Source of the DNA: CAVZTA01 sp963778025
GTDB taxonomy: Bacteria > Chloroflexota > Limnocylindria > Limnocylindrales > CSP1-4
Direction: 5' to 3'
DNA length: 64,000 bases
Assembly (NCBI GenBank): GCA_963778025.1
Contig: CAVZTA010000004.1
Coordinates: 24,983-88,982, forward strand
Translations under genes and position numbers: made by a program
Shown here: piece after piece, positions 54,260-63,579 of the stretch
How positions within the stretch are numbered: the stretch's first letter is position 1
Layout: each line of letters starts with the position of its first letter
The notes under the pieces: model-generated
The model's database searches: none
Seen by the model: the letters and a program-made list of their open reading frames with translations, nothing else
What the model was told of the DNA's origin: nothing

Positions 54260-54631
54260 CGCGGAAGCCTAGCGCCCGCGGTCGACACGGGGCGCGCCGG
54301 AGGCCGGCTGCCCATCGCAACCGCGTACCGGCGTGAGCGCTATTCAGCGCGTTCGAGGCGGGCTGTTCCCGCGACCGCTCGCCAGAGACCGCCGATCCGG
54401 TCGCGGTTCGTGCTCGCCACGCGGCGGCGGCGATCGTTCGGTCGCGCTGCTCGCGGCGCTACGGCTGTGGACCGGCGGAAGTAACGGTCGGACCGCTACG
54501 ACGGTCCGCATCGCTCCCACCGATGGCGAGCGGCGTCTCGCGACGCGACGCGTGGCGCCGCCGAACGGCTGGCGGGGCATGGTACCGATGGGGGAGGTGG
54601 CCGCTCCCCGGTCGTCCACGAGGATGCCCCC
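54260..54631. other. 372-bp intergenic region
   Basis: No supported gene. It separates the divergent SRPBCC and GGDEF-EAL genes and must hold both promoters, though I see no clear boxes. A short palindrome GCGCT-ATTC-AGCGC lies near 54337. Confidence 0.45.
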
Positions 54632-56461
54632 GTGTCCGACCCGTCCCCGTCGGAGCGTGGCCAGGAGCTGCACCTGCTGCTCGCGATGTCGAGCGAGCTG
54701 GCGCAGACGACCGACCCTGCCGAGACCGGCAATCTGATCGCCCGGCACATCGCCCGTGCCACCGGGCTGGACGAGTGCGCCGTCAGCTACTGGGACCGTA
54801 CCGCGGACACGGTCATCACCTACGGCTACTACCCGCCCGAGCGACGGGCGGCGCTGGAGCTGTGCTACCGCCTCGCGGACTACCCGGAGACGCGACGCGT
54901 GCTCGAGACCCAGGAGCACAGCGTCATCGACGTCGAGGACCCGCGCGCCGATCGGCACGAGGTGGAGTACCTGCGAACGATCGGGAACCGCGTGTCGGCG
55001 CTGCTGCCGCTGGTCGCGAAGCGCGAGACCATCGGCCTGGTCGAGCTCGCGACCGCCGAGCCGGTCACGTTCGACGCCACCCGCCTGGCGCTCGCACGGT
55101 CGATGGCCAACGAGGCCGCGATGGCGCTCGAGAACGCCCGGCTGTACGAGGCGCTCCGCCGTCAGGCGCTCCACGACCCGCTCACCGGCCTCGCCAACCG
55201 GACGCTCTTTCGAGATCGTGTCGAGCACGCCCTGGAGCGGTCGGAGCGTGATGGGTCGCAGGTGGCGGTCCTGTTCCTGGATCTGGACGACTTCAAGACG
55301 GTCAACGACGGGCTCGGACACCTCGCGGGCGATCGCCTGCTGACCGACGTCGCCGGCCGGCTGGCGCGATGCCTCCGGCCGGGCGACACGGTGGCTCGCC
55401 TGGGCGGCGACGAGTTCGGCGTGCTGCTGGAACGAACGCCCGGGCCGAGCGAGGCGGTGTCCATCGCGGAACGGCTGCTCGAAACGCTGGAGGCGCCGAT
55501 CGAGCTCGAGGGACGTCCGGTGGTCGCGCGGGGCAGCGTCGGCGTCGCCCTCGGCACGTCGGCGTCGCTCGGGGTCGACGAGCTGCTGGCGAACGCCGAC
55601 TTCGCGATGTACCAGGCGAAGAGCCTGGGCAAGGGACGCGTCCAGCTGTTCGAGCCGGAGATGCGCAACGTCGCCGTGCGTCGCGCGGAGTTCCTGACCC
55701 AGCTGCGGGGCGCGCTGGAGCGTGGCGAGTTCCGGGTCGCCTACCAGCCGATCGTCGAGCTGTCGACGGGTCGCGTCGAAGGCCTCGAGGCGCTCGTTCG
55801 GTGGCAGCATCCCGAGCGCGGCGTGGTGATGCCCGGCGAGTTCATCGGTCTCGCCGAGGAGACCGGCCTGATCGTGCCGATGGGCCGGGTCGTGCTGATG
55901 CAGGCATGCCGCGACGTCGCGGGCTGGCAGGCGTCGCTCGACCGCCCGGACCTCGGGCTTCATGTGAACGTCTCACCGCGCCAGGTCCAGGACGACCGGC
56001 TCGTCGGCGACGTCGCGGCCGCGCTGCGCACCTCGGGCTTGCCGGCCGCCACCCTCACCCTCGAGATCACCGAGAACCTGCTGCTCGGCGACGTCGACGA
56101 CGCGCGCCGGCGCCTGGAGGCGCTCAAGGCGCTGGGCATCCGGCTCGCGGTCGACGACTTCGGGACCGGCTACAGCTCGCTGAGCTACCTGCAGCGCTTC
56201 CCCATCGATGTCCTGAAGATCGACCGGAGCTTCGTGGAGCGACTCGGCCGCGAGGACGACGCGGAGGCGCTCGTGCGTTCGATCCTGGAGATCGCGCGCA
56301 CGCTGCATCTCGCGACGGTCGCCGAGGGGGTCGAGCGCGCCGATCAGAGTGAGGTGCTCGCGGCCCTGCGCTGCGATTTCGGGCAGGGCTACCTGCTGGA
56401 GATGCCTCGTTCCGCCGAGGAGATCGGCCCCATCCTCGCGGCGGGCGAGGCCGCCGCCTGA
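54632..56461 (+). CDS. GAF-GGDEF-EAL cyclic-di-GMP signalling protein
   Basis: 609 residues from GTG 54632, cytoplasmic. GAF domain about 20-170. GGDEF domain about 180-335 with an intact active site (DTVARLGGDEFGVLL) and NADFAMYQAK. EAL domain about 355-600 with EGLEALVRW, the metal/Asp region NVSPRQ, EITENLLL, VDDFGTGYSSL and ATVAEGVE. Both catalytic motifs are conserved, so it may make and break c-di-GMP, switched by the GAF ligand. No inhibitory RxxD site was noted before GGDEF. Stands alone. Confidence 0.94.
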   Translation: MSDPSPSERGQELHLLLAMSSELAQTTDPAETGNLIARHIARATGLDECAVSYWDRTADTVITYGYYPPERRAALELCYRLADYPETRRVLETQEHSVIDVEDPRADRHEVEYLRTIGNRVSALLPLVAKRETIGLVELATAEPVTFDATRLALARSMANEAAMALENARLYEALRRQALHDPLTGLANRTLFRDRVEHALERSERDGSQVAVLFLDLDDFKTVNDGLGHLAGDRLLTDVAGRLARCLRPGDTVARLGGDEFGVLLERTPGPSEAVSIAERLLETLEAPIELEGRPVVARGSVGVALGTSASLGVDELLANADFAMYQAKSLGKGRVQLFEPEMRNVAVRRAEFLTQLRGALERGEFRVAYQPIVELSTGRVEGLEALVRWQHPERGVVMPGEFIGLAEETGLIVPMGRVVLMQACRDVAGWQASLDRPDLGLHVNVSPRQVQDDRLVGDVAAALRTSGLPAATLTLEITENLLLGDVDDARRRLEALKALGIRLAVDDFGTGYSSLSYLQRFPIDVLKIDRSFVERLGREDDAEALVRSILEIARTLHLATVAEGVERADQSEVLAALRCDFGQGYLLEMPRSAEEIGPILAAGEAAA

Positions 56462-56486
56462 CCGTCGCGCGCGGGGCCCGGTCGGA

Positions 56487-57332
56487 TCAGTCGCGCTGCT
56501 CGGTGCCCCGGTTGCGCAGGAACTGCTCGATCTCGGTGATGAGGTCGTCGCCCGACGGCAGGCGCTCTTCGTCGACCATCAATTCGAGGCGCTCGACGTA
56601 CTGGCGCGTCGTCTCCTCGACGGCGGTCGCCGCATCGAGCCGCGTCCGAAGCTGGCGGGATTCGGTCTCGAGCGAGCCCGCCGCGATGTCCACGCCGAGA
56701 TGCGTCCCGACCGCGCGCAGCAGGGCCAGCGAGGCAGGCGGATACGGCCCCGAGACGTAGTGCGGGACCTGCGCGAAGTACCCGAGCGACGGGATGCCCG
56801 CCTTCGCCACCGTCATCTCGAGGACGGAGATCGCCGCCGAGGGCACGCGCAGGATGCCGGCCGGTCCGGGGCGGACGGTGCCCTTGAGCAGGCCCGGCCA
56901 CGACTCGGTCCCGAGGATCGGGACCTCGCGGGTGTGGGGCACCGCGGCCGGGATCGCGCCCAGGCTGATCCACTGCGCCACGCCGAGCCGTCGCGCGATC
57001 TCGGCGACGGCCTCGCTGAACTCCCGCCACCGATAGTCGGGCTCGGCGCCGGTGAGGACGAGCAGGTCGTGGTCACCGGCCCGGGCGCGGGTCACGTCGA
57101 TCTTCGGCCAGGTCAGCTCGGCCAGCCGGCCGTCATGGATCTCGAGCGTCGGCCGGCGAGCCCGGAAGTCGAGCAGCGCATCGCCGTCGAAGCGGGCGAT
57201 GACCTCGCCGGTCTCCGCGAGGTGCTCGAGCGCGGTCGTCGCCGCCGAGCCCGCATCGACCCAGCCGTCGAACGCGCCGAGGAGCGTGGGCGCGATGAGG
57301 TCGCCGGGTTCGTCGAGCTCGTACAGGACCAC
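56487..57332 (-). CDS. PAC2 family protein
   Basis: 281 residues from GTG 57330-57332. PAC2 (proteasome-assembly-chaperone-2-like) fold: IAPTLLGAFDGWVDAGSAAT, the DLLVLTGAEPDYRW strand, WISLGAIPAAVPHTRE, and GGI-like SLGYFAQVPHYVSGPY. The C-terminal 45 residues (RQYVERLELMVDEERLPSGD) form a helix as in actinobacterial relatives. No proteasome gene lies nearby. Convergent with the c-di-GMP gene. Confidence 0.88.
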   Translation of the reverse strand: MVLYELDEPGDLIAPTLLGAFDGWVDAGSAATTALEHLAETGEVIARFDGDALLDFRARRPTLEIHDGRLAELTWPKIDVTRARAGDHDLLVLTGAEPDYRWREFSEAVAEIARRLGVAQWISLGAIPAAVPHTREVPILGTESWPGLLKGTVRPGPAGILRVPSAAISVLEMTVAKAGIPSLGYFAQVPHYVSGPYPPASLALLRAVGTHLGVDIAAGSLETESRQLRTRLDAATAVEETTRQYVERLELMVDEERLPSGDDLITEIEQFLRNRGTEQRD

Positions 57333-57415
57333 CCACAGAGCATAGGCCCGAGTGTCAGCCGACCGCGGCGGATGTCTCTTGACGGTGCGCGTGGTCGAAC
57401 GGCACGCTCTGGGCC

Positions 57416-57697
57416 ATGGCGGCTGAGCCCATCCCCGAGAAGGCCTTCTACTCCCTGGCGGAGGTCGCGGACATCTGCGGGCGGCCGCCGGGCCTCGTCC
57501 GTCGCTGGGTCTTCCGGCGCCAGCTCCCGGTCGTGTGGATGGACGACGAGACGCCGCTCGTCCCGCTGGTCGCCCTGCGCGAGCGACTGCAGCGCCCACC
57601 ACGCATCGAGCGCACGCTCCGCGGGCGGAAGCGGCCGGTCGCCGCCGACCCATCGGCCGGCGAGCCCGACGACGCCCCGAACGGCACGGCGGCCTGA
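57416..57697 (+). CDS. small helix-turn-helix protein (MerR/excisionase-like)
   Basis: 93 residues. FYSLAEVADICGRPPGLVRR and WVFRRQLPVVWMDDETPLVP give a winged helix of the DNA-binding-domain/excisionase family, with a basic then acidic tail. No integrase or mobile element is near, so it is more likely a small regulator. Divergent from the PAC2 gene with 83 bp between starts. Confidence 0.7.
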   Translation: MAAEPIPEKAFYSLAEVADICGRPPGLVRRWVFRRQLPVVWMDDETPLVPLVALRERLQRPPRIERTLRGRKRPVAADPSAGEPDDAPNGTAA

Positions 57698-57728
57698 CCC
57701 CAGGGCCGACCAAGGTCGCGCGCCGTGA

Positions 57729-58160
57729 TCAGACGGCCGTTTCGCCCAGCGCGCGTGCCAGGTCATCGAGGCGGAGCCGGGCGACGCTGTCCCAGCGCTC
57801 GCGGCTCCAGAGCTCCGCGCGATCGCCGGCGCCGACGAGGACCGCGTCGCCGTCGATCGCCGCGGCCGCACGGAGGGTCTCGGGCGGCGCGACGCGCTCG
57901 GGTCCGGGTCCGAACGGCACCGCGGACGCGAACACGAGCCGTGCGAAGGCCCGGGCGTCCGCGCTGGCGAGCGGCAGGTCGGCGATGCGGCGGGCGATCG
58001 TCGCCCACGCGAGCGGCGGCCACAGCGCGAGACAGCCGTCCAGCCACAACGTCATGACGCCGCCGTCGACGAAGGTCCGCACGAACGGGTCGGGCAGCCG
58101 CAGCGGATCCGCGCCCAGGACGAGCGGGAAGGTGCCAAGCAGCTGGGGCGCGTCCGGCAT
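57729..58160 (-). CDS. solitary, divergent MraZ-like protein
   Basis: 143 residues. Length and two-repeat layout match MraZ, a SpoVT/AbrB-type DNA-binding protein of the division cluster: LWLDGCLALWPPLAWATIAR, LPLASADARAFARLVFAS, then VLVGAGDRAELWSRERWDSV. The diagnostic D-x-K-G-R turns are lost (LVLGADPLRLP and VPFGPGPERVAPP instead). There is no rsmH, ftsL or ftsI beside it, where mraZ normally heads the dcw cluster. It is probably a paralogue with changed DNA binding. Confidence 0.72.
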   Translation of the reverse strand: MPDAPQLLGTFPLVLGADPLRLPDPFVRTFVDGGVMTLWLDGCLALWPPLAWATIARRIADLPLASADARAFARLVFASAVPFGPGPERVAPPETLRAAAAIDGDAVLVGAGDRAELWSRERWDSVARLRLDDLARALGETAV

Positions 58161-58331
58161 CGATCACTCCGCGGCCGCCGGCACAGGACTCGGAAGGGCT
58201 CGGCAGGCGACCTCGGGAGGTCAGTCTAGCAGTGTCAGCTGCGCGTAGCTACTCGTTTGCGTCGATCCACGCGAGGCATCGTGCGTGGGCGACGTCACGC
58301 CGCCGGCGCGCTCGTCGAACGGGTGTTCGCG

Positions 58332-58760
58332 TCAACGCGGCCAGCGCGGCGTGGTCCGTTCCTCGAACGGGAAGTCCCAGTCCTCGCGCCTCGGCGAGAA
58401 GACGTCGAGCAGCTCGGCGCCATCCGGCCCGGCGACGACCCGGTGCGGCCGCTCCGACCGGATCCGCCAGGTCCCGCCCGGGCCGAGGACGCGCGTCTGG
58501 TCGTCGATCGTGAACGTCACCGACCCGCGAAGGCACACCCCCAGCTGCTCATGCGGATGCCGGTGTTCCGGGACCACGGCGCCCGGCGCCAGCTCGACCA
58601 CGGCAAGCGTGATGCGCTCGCCTTCGAGCTTGCGGGCACGGACGGCCTCGCCCCAGACGGCGAACGGCTGGAGGTCGGCGAGGTCGACGAGATCGACGGG
58701 TTCGACGGATTCGACGGATTCGGACACGGGACTCCTCGGTTCGTGGGCGCTCGGGCTCAT
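58332..58760 (-). CDS. cupin domain protein in the TetR operon
   Basis: 142 residues from ATG 58758-58760, overlapping the TetR stop (ATGA). Cupin core: VPEHRHPHEQLGVCLRGSVT (metal ligands His-His-Glu) and WRIRSERPHRVVAGPDGA. The N-terminal linker SVESVEPVDLVDLADL derives from 9-bp repeats (58701-58722). It may be an enzyme or a ligand sensor acting with the TetR protein. Confidence 0.86.
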   Translation of the reverse strand: MSPSAHEPRSPVSESVESVEPVDLVDLADLQPFAVWGEAVRARKLEGERITLAVVELAPGAVVPEHRHPHEQLGVCLRGSVTFTIDDQTRVLGPGGTWRIRSERPHRVVAGPDGAELLDVFSPRREDWDFPFEERTTPRWPR

Positions 58761-59420
58761 CGTCGCCGGTGTGCCGCGACTCGTCCACGCGCGTGCGGTG
58801 ACGCCACTCCCTCCTGGGTCAGCACGCCGCCGGGCAGACCCAGCTCCCGCTCCGCGGCGGCGAGCGTCCAGGCCTGGACGTCGTCGCGCCGGACCGTCGT
58901 GCCGTGGGCGACGACCTGGAGTGCCAGGCCATCGACCAGCGACAGGAGCCGCCACGCCGTGGCCGAGGGGTCGGGGCACCGGAACACGCCGCGCTCCACC
59001 CCGTCGACGATCGTCCCGCGCAGCGCCTCTTGCCAGGCACGGTTCAGCCGGCGCGAGACCGCCTGGACGGCCGGGCGGCGAGGCGCCTCTGACCACGCGT
59101 CCAGCCACAGGCGGAACACCGGATCGGCATCCGAGGGCGCGTAGGTCCCGAAGAACGCCTGTACGGCGGCGACGGGATCGCCGGGCCTCGGCGACCGCTC
59201 GCTCGGCCGACGCCAGGTCGTCGCCGGCCACTCGCTCGAACGCCGCCGCGAGCACGTCGTCCATCGAGTCGAAGTAGTGGTGGATCAAGCCGCTCGACGT
59301 GCCCATCTCTGCGGCGACATCGCGCACCGTCGTCGCGCCGAGGCCCTGGCGGCGGGCGACGGCGAGCGCGGCGTCGACGATCGCCTCGCGGCGCTGGTCG
59401 GGGGCCAGTCGGCGGCTCAC
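58757..59420 (-). CDS. TetR-family regulator, one frameshift
   Basis: About 220 residues from ATG 59418-59420. DNA-binding domain: RREAIVDAALAVARRQGLGA, TTVRDVAAEMGTSSGLIHHY and FDSMDDVLAAAFERVA. One extra base near 59196 (CGG-C-GAT) follows, then DPVAAVQAFFGTYAPSDADP and a BetI-like C-terminal domain (FRLWLDAWSEAPRRPAV, LVDGLALQVVAHG). BetI-type TetR proteins regulate choline/betaine or similar amine catabolism, which fits the divergent GcvT-like gene; this is inference. Confidence 0.85.
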
Positions 59421-59438
59421 TGCGCGAGACTACCGCTA

Positions 59439-59466
59439 TTGCGCAAGCGTCCAACAACGGTATCGT
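59439..59466 (+). promoter_or_regulatory. divergent promoter/operator between TetR and the GcvT-like gene
   Basis: Plus strand: TTGCGC (59439-59444), 16-bp spacer, TATCGT (59461-59466). The -35 region is inside the palindrome TTGCGCAA (59439-59446), a candidate TetR site, flanked by TACCG (59431) and CGGTA (59458). Confidence 0.5.
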
Positions 59467-59495
59467 GGCCGCCTGCCAAGGAGGGAGTGCCGGCG

Positions 59496-60696
59496 ATGAT
59501 CCGCACGAGCCCGTTCCACGAGCGCACCAGCGTCCTCAACACCACGGGCCTCTGGGAGCACTGGTCGGGGACGCTCGCGACGACCCGCTACCAGATGTCC
59601 GAGAAGTTCGAGTACTTCGCCGATCCGGAACGCGGCCGGCATGTTCGACTCGTCGCCGCTGTACAAGTACCGCTTCAGCGGGCCGGACGCGGAGGCGTTC
59701 CTGGCGGGCGTGCTGGCGCGCGACGTCCGGACCTGCGACGTCGGTCATGCGCAGTACACGGCGTGGCTCGACGACCGCGGCTTCGTCGTCGAGGACGGCG
59801 TGGTCCTTCGGCTCGGGCCGTCGGAGTTCCTGCTGACCGCGGCGGAGCCGAACCTCGCCTACTTCGAGGAGCTCGTGGGCCGGCAACGGGTCACGATCGC
59901 GGACGAGACCGACGACTGGGCCGTCCTGGCCGTCCAGGGCCCGCGCTCCCGCGGCCTGCTGGCCGACCTCGCGCCCGCCGTCGCGGACCTGCCGTACTTC
60001 GGGCTCACGAAGACGACGCTCGCCAAGGTGCCGGTCATCGTCTCGCGCACCGGCTACACGGGGGACCTGGGCTACGAGATCTGGGCCCCGGCGAAGGACG
60101 CGCTCAAGATCTGGGATGCGGTGGCCGACGCGGGCGCGCCGAAGGGCGTCATCCCGTTCGGCATGACGGCGCTGTACATGGCCCGCATCGAGGCCGGCCT
60201 GCTCCTGCTCGACGTGGACTTCCATTCCAGCCGGTTCGCCTGGACGGACGACGAGCGGACGACGCTCCTCGAGCTGGGCCTGGGCTGGATGGTCCGCGAC
60301 CTCGCCACGACCGAGCGGGTGTTCATCGGGCGTGACGCGCTGCGTCGCGAGCAGGCCACGAAGTCATCGCGCTGGCGGATGACGGGGCTGATCCTCGACT
60401 GGCGCGAGTTCGACCGGATCCACGACGAGGCGGGCCTCATCCCGCCCAAGGACCACACGCCGATCCAGGACGAGTACTACCTGTACGACGACCATGCCGG
60501 GCAGCTCGGCTGGGCGTCGAGCCAGATGTACTCGCCGATGCTCCAGCGGCACATCGCCCTCGGGCGCGTGCCGCTCGAGTACGCGAAGCCCGGCTGCCGC
60601 GTGAAGCTGGAGCTGCCGGTCAGTCACAAGTACGAGTACTTCGACGCGGTGGTGACGCGCACCCCGCTCTACGACCCCGAGCGAAGGACGGCCTGA
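59496..60696 (+). CDS. aminomethyltransferase (GcvT-like) family protein, one frameshift
   Basis: About 399 residues from ATG 59496, with AAGGAGGG upstream. Folate-binding GcvT fold: SSPLYKYRFSGPDAEAFLAG, DVGHAQYTAWLDDRGFVVED, VLAVQGPRSRGLLADLAP, VSRTGYTGDLGYEIWAP and FGMTALYMARIEAGLLLLD. One extra base near 59633 (CGC-G-GCC) comes before the GMFDSSPLYK segment. No GcvH/GcvP is near, so this is probably a tetrahydrofolate-dependent demethylase of another methylated amine rather than the glycine cleavage T-protein. Paired with an FAD enzyme 2 bp downstream. Confidence 0.84.
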
Positions 60697-60698
60697 CG

Positions 60699-62345
60699 AT
60701 GACGACCTCGACGGACCGCACGTACGACGCCATCGTCATCGGCGGCGGCCACAACGGCCTGACGAACAGCGCCTATCTCGCGAAGTCGGGCCTCAAGGTG
60801 CTCGTGCTCGAGCGCCGGCCGTTCGTGGGCGGTGCCGCGATCACCGAGGAGCTCCATCCGGGCTTCTGGTTCACGACCTTCTCGTACGCCCTGTCGCTGC
60901 TGCGGCCGGACATCATCCACGACCTCGAGCTCACGAAGCACGGGTTCATGCCGCTGCTGATGCCGTCGACCTTCGCGCCGATGGAGGATGGCGACTACCT
61001 GCTGCTCGGCCAGGACACGGGCGAGAACCTGCAGGAGATCCGGCGCCATTCGAAGCACGACGCCGACGCGTACGAGGCCTTCGAGCACGACATCACGAAG
61101 GTGCTCCAGGTCCTGAAGCCGCTGATGGACATGGTCCCGCCCGACATCTTCAGCGACGACCCGGACGAGCTCGTCGCGCTGGCATCGATCGGATCGCGCT
61201 TCAAGCGGCTCGACAAGAAGGTGCTGCACGACTGCGTGCGCCTGCTGACGGGCTCCGCCGCGGACTTCCTGGACGACTACTTCGAGTCGGACATCCTGAA
61301 GGGCTACCTCGCGTCGTCGTCGATCATCGGGACGAAGGTCGGGCCGCGCTCGCAGGGCTCCGGGCTGGTGCTGCTGTACCACTTCATCGGCGAGCACGAC
61401 GGCGTGTTCGGCGCGTGGGCGTTCCACAAGAAGGGCAACGGCGGGTTCACGCAGGTGCTCGCCCGGGCGGCGCAGTCGTTCGGGGCGGAGATCCGGCTCG
61501 AGGCACCGGTCGCGGCGGTCACGTCGCGGGACGGCCAGGTCACGGGCGTCGAGCTGACCGACGGGTCGTCGTATTCGGCGCCCATCGTCGTGTCGGCGCT
61601 CGATCCGCGGCGGACGTTCCTCGAGCTGGTCGATCCGCGGCTGCTGCCGTCGGATCTCGTCGACGCGATCGAGCGCTACCGCTTCCAGGGGACGTCCGCG
61701 AAGGTGAACTTCGCGCTCGACGGGCCGCCGCCGTTCCCGGGCTTCGGCGAGCGGACCGATCATCTGCGCGGGTTCACGAACATCGGGCCGTCGATGGACT
61801 ACCTCGAGAAGGCGTTCGACGAGGCGAAATACGGCTGGTATTCGTCGCGGCCGTACCTCGACTGCGCGGTCCAGTCGACGATCGACCCGGACATGGCGCC
61901 GCCCGGCAAGCACGTCATGTCGTCGTTCGTGCAGTACGCGCCGTACCACCTGCGCGAGTCCGACTGGGACACCGAGCGGCAGAACCTGGGCGACACGGTG
62001 CAGCGCACGCTGGAGTCGTTCTTCCCCGGGTTCTCGGATCGGGTCCTGCATCGCGAGGTGGTCACGCCGCTCGACATCGAGCGCGTGGTCGGTCTGTCCG
62101 AGGGGAACATCTTCATGGGCGAGTTCTTCGCCCCGCAGATGTTCTTCTTCCGGCCGGCGCCGGGCTGGTCGCAGTACCGGACGCCGATCGAGGGCTACTA
62201 CCAGTGCGGGTCGGGGACGCACCCCGGGGGCTGCGTGATCGGCGCGCCGGGCAAGCTCGCCGCGGGTCAGATCCTCAAGGACGTCGCGAAGTCGAAGAAG
62301 GAAGCTCGTCGCGAACGCTCCCTCGCCGGAGCCGCCGCGGGCTGA
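60699..62345 (+). CDS. FAD-dependent oxidoreductase, phytoene-desaturase/PYROXD2-like
   Basis: 548 residues. The Rossmann FAD motif IVIGGGHNGLTNSAYLAKSG is followed by LVLERRPFVGGAAITEE. The C-terminal FAD motif is GYYQCGSGTHPGGCVIGAPG. Overall length and the SFVQYAPYHLRESDW and FFPGFSDRVLHREVVTPLDI segments match the PYROXD2 branch rather than carotenoid desaturases, and no carotenoid gene is near. Cotranscribed with the GcvT-like gene. An oxidative demethylation pair, with the FAD enzyme oxidising the amine and GcvT-like protein capturing the methyl group on folate, is a reasonable inference. Confidence 0.87.
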   Translation: MTTSTDRTYDAIVIGGGHNGLTNSAYLAKSGLKVLVLERRPFVGGAAITEELHPGFWFTTFSYALSLLRPDIIHDLELTKHGFMPLLMPSTFAPMEDGDYLLLGQDTGENLQEIRRHSKHDADAYEAFEHDITKVLQVLKPLMDMVPPDIFSDDPDELVALASIGSRFKRLDKKVLHDCVRLLTGSAADFLDDYFESDILKGYLASSSIIGTKVGPRSQGSGLVLLYHFIGEHDGVFGAWAFHKKGNGGFTQVLARAAQSFGAEIRLEAPVAAVTSRDGQVTGVELTDGSSYSAPIVVSALDPRRTFLELVDPRLLPSDLVDAIERYRFQGTSAKVNFALDGPPPFPGFGERTDHLRGFTNIGPSMDYLEKAFDEAKYGWYSSRPYLDCAVQSTIDPDMAPPGKHVMSSFVQYAPYHLRESDWDTERQNLGDTVQRTLESFFPGFSDRVLHREVVTPLDIERVVGLSEGNIFMGEFFAPQMFFFRPAPGWSQYRTPIEGYYQCGSGTHPGGCVIGAPGKLAAGQILKDVAKSKKEARRERSLAGAAAG

Positions 62346-62374
62346 TCACCCGGCGCCCGGTCGCTCACCCTCGC

Positions 62375-62425
62375 GGGCATGCATGGAGCGCGTGCCGCCA
62401 CGCGTAGTCGTTCCATGCATCGCCC
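62375..62425. terminator. long imperfect palindrome after the FAD enzyme gene
   Basis: GGGCATGCATGGA (62375-62387) pairs with TCCATGCATCGCCC (62412-62425) with one bulge, and the interior CGCGTG-CCGC-CACGCG forms a second stem. It lies 30 bp after the stop codon. The remaining gap to 62609 has no gene that I can support. Confidence 0.55.
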
Positions 62426-62609
62426 TTGCTCAGGCGAAGACAGAAGCCGGTCGCTCTGTCGACGCGGGGATGCATCCAGCGTCTGCGCGAGGTCACAAGG
62501 ACCACCTCTCGGTCGGCCAGGCGGCGTTGACACGCATCGTTGTGCTCAGTCGATCAAGGCAGCGCATCGCTCTGCCGTCCGCGATGATGCGGGCAGGAGG
62601 CGTCGAGGC

Positions 62610-62930
62610 ATGGCCGATGACAGGACCGTCGACGGGTACATCGCGGCGCTGGGCGCGCCACGTGACGAGATCGCGCGCCGGCTGCGCACCGCGGTGCGGT
62701 TCGCCGCGCCGGACGCGAAGGAATCGGTGAAATACGGCCAGGTCGTGTACGAGGCCGGTGGGCCGTTCGTGGCGCTCAAGGCCTTCCCGAGCTGGGTCAC
62801 CCTCACGTTCTGGCGTGGCAGCGACGATGGCCGCCGAGCCCGAGCTGGCGGCGCTCCTCGAGGGCGATGGTGACCGGATGCGGCATCACCGCTTCGCGAA
62901 GGCGGACGACGTCCGCACCACCACGCGACG
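62610..62930 (+). CDS. DUF1801 family protein, frameshifted, end uncertain
   Basis: ATG 62610 with GCAGGAGG 9 bases upstream. The start TVDGYIAALGAPRDEIARRL, followed by SVKYGQVVYEAGGPFVALKA and WVTLTFWRG, is typical of DUF1801/YdhG-like proteins. One extra base near 62819 moves the frame; MAAEPELAALLEGDGDRMRH and FAKADDV then continue the family pattern to about 62930. No stop follows in that frame for a long way, so there is probably another error; the end given is approximate. The uncorrected frame stops at 62873. Confidence 0.65.
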
Positions 62931-63561
62931 CTGTCGTGCCCGGTCGTCGGTCGCGCCGACGGCGGAGGTCGCCGACCGGCCGCTCGCAGCCGCGCGGTCG
63001 GGATGCGCGCGAGCCGTCCCGACCGCCAGCCGGCGCTCGGCGGCATCGGCCGCGCGTCAGCGCGCACGGTCGCAGCCGGCCGCGCCAGGAACCGCTGCCG
63101 GCCTCGCCGTCGAGCGCCGCCGACACGAACGCGGGCGCCGCGAGCGCCGACGACGACAGCACGACGGCATCGGGGAAGAGCTCGCGCAGGTGCGAGCCCA
63201 GCTCCGCGTCGAACATCCGGATGACGATGCGCAGCGATGGGTTCAGGTCCTGCGCCGTGAGCGCGATGTCGAGGTTGGCGTGGTCGTCCTCGAGCGTGAG
63301 GACGAGCGCCGTCGCGGCGGCGATCCCGGCATCGCCGAGCGTCGCCTCCGCTCGCGGGTCGCCGGTCACCACCGGGATCTCGTCCAGGCCGCGGACGTCC
63401 GTCGGCAGGCCGGCCGGCGCGATGACCACGACCCGCTCGTCCCGCAGCCGGAGCTCCCGGACGGTCCGGATGCCCAGGTGGTCGACGCCGCAGACGATGA
63501 CGTGCCCGCTGATCCGGCTCGCCACGAAGGCGGCCGTGGGCGACGGTGACGGGACGGACAC
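62886..63561 (-). CDS. TrkA-N (RCK) domain protein, frameshifted C-terminus
   Basis: About 225 residues. NAD-binding RCK fold: GHVIVCGVDHLGIRTVREL, then RVVVIAPAGLPTDVRGLDEI, PVVTGDPRAEATLGDAGI, ALVLTLEDDHANLDIALTAQ and VIRMFDAELGSHLRELFPDA. There is no channel helix, so it would act as a regulatory subunit of a K+ transporter or channel. After about residue 152 (SAALDGEAGSG) the frame loses coding character. A net one-base shift restores a plausible tail (ADAAERRLAVGTARAHPDRA and on to a stop at 62886). The exact end is uncertain and overlaps the convergent DUF1801 gene. Confidence 0.68.
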
Positions 63562-63579
63562 GCGCGGAGTGTAGGGGCC

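Noticed and set aside
60669..62222. 517-residue minus-strand open frame
   Set aside because: Antisense to the FAD enzyme whose dinucleotide-binding motifs are unmistakable.
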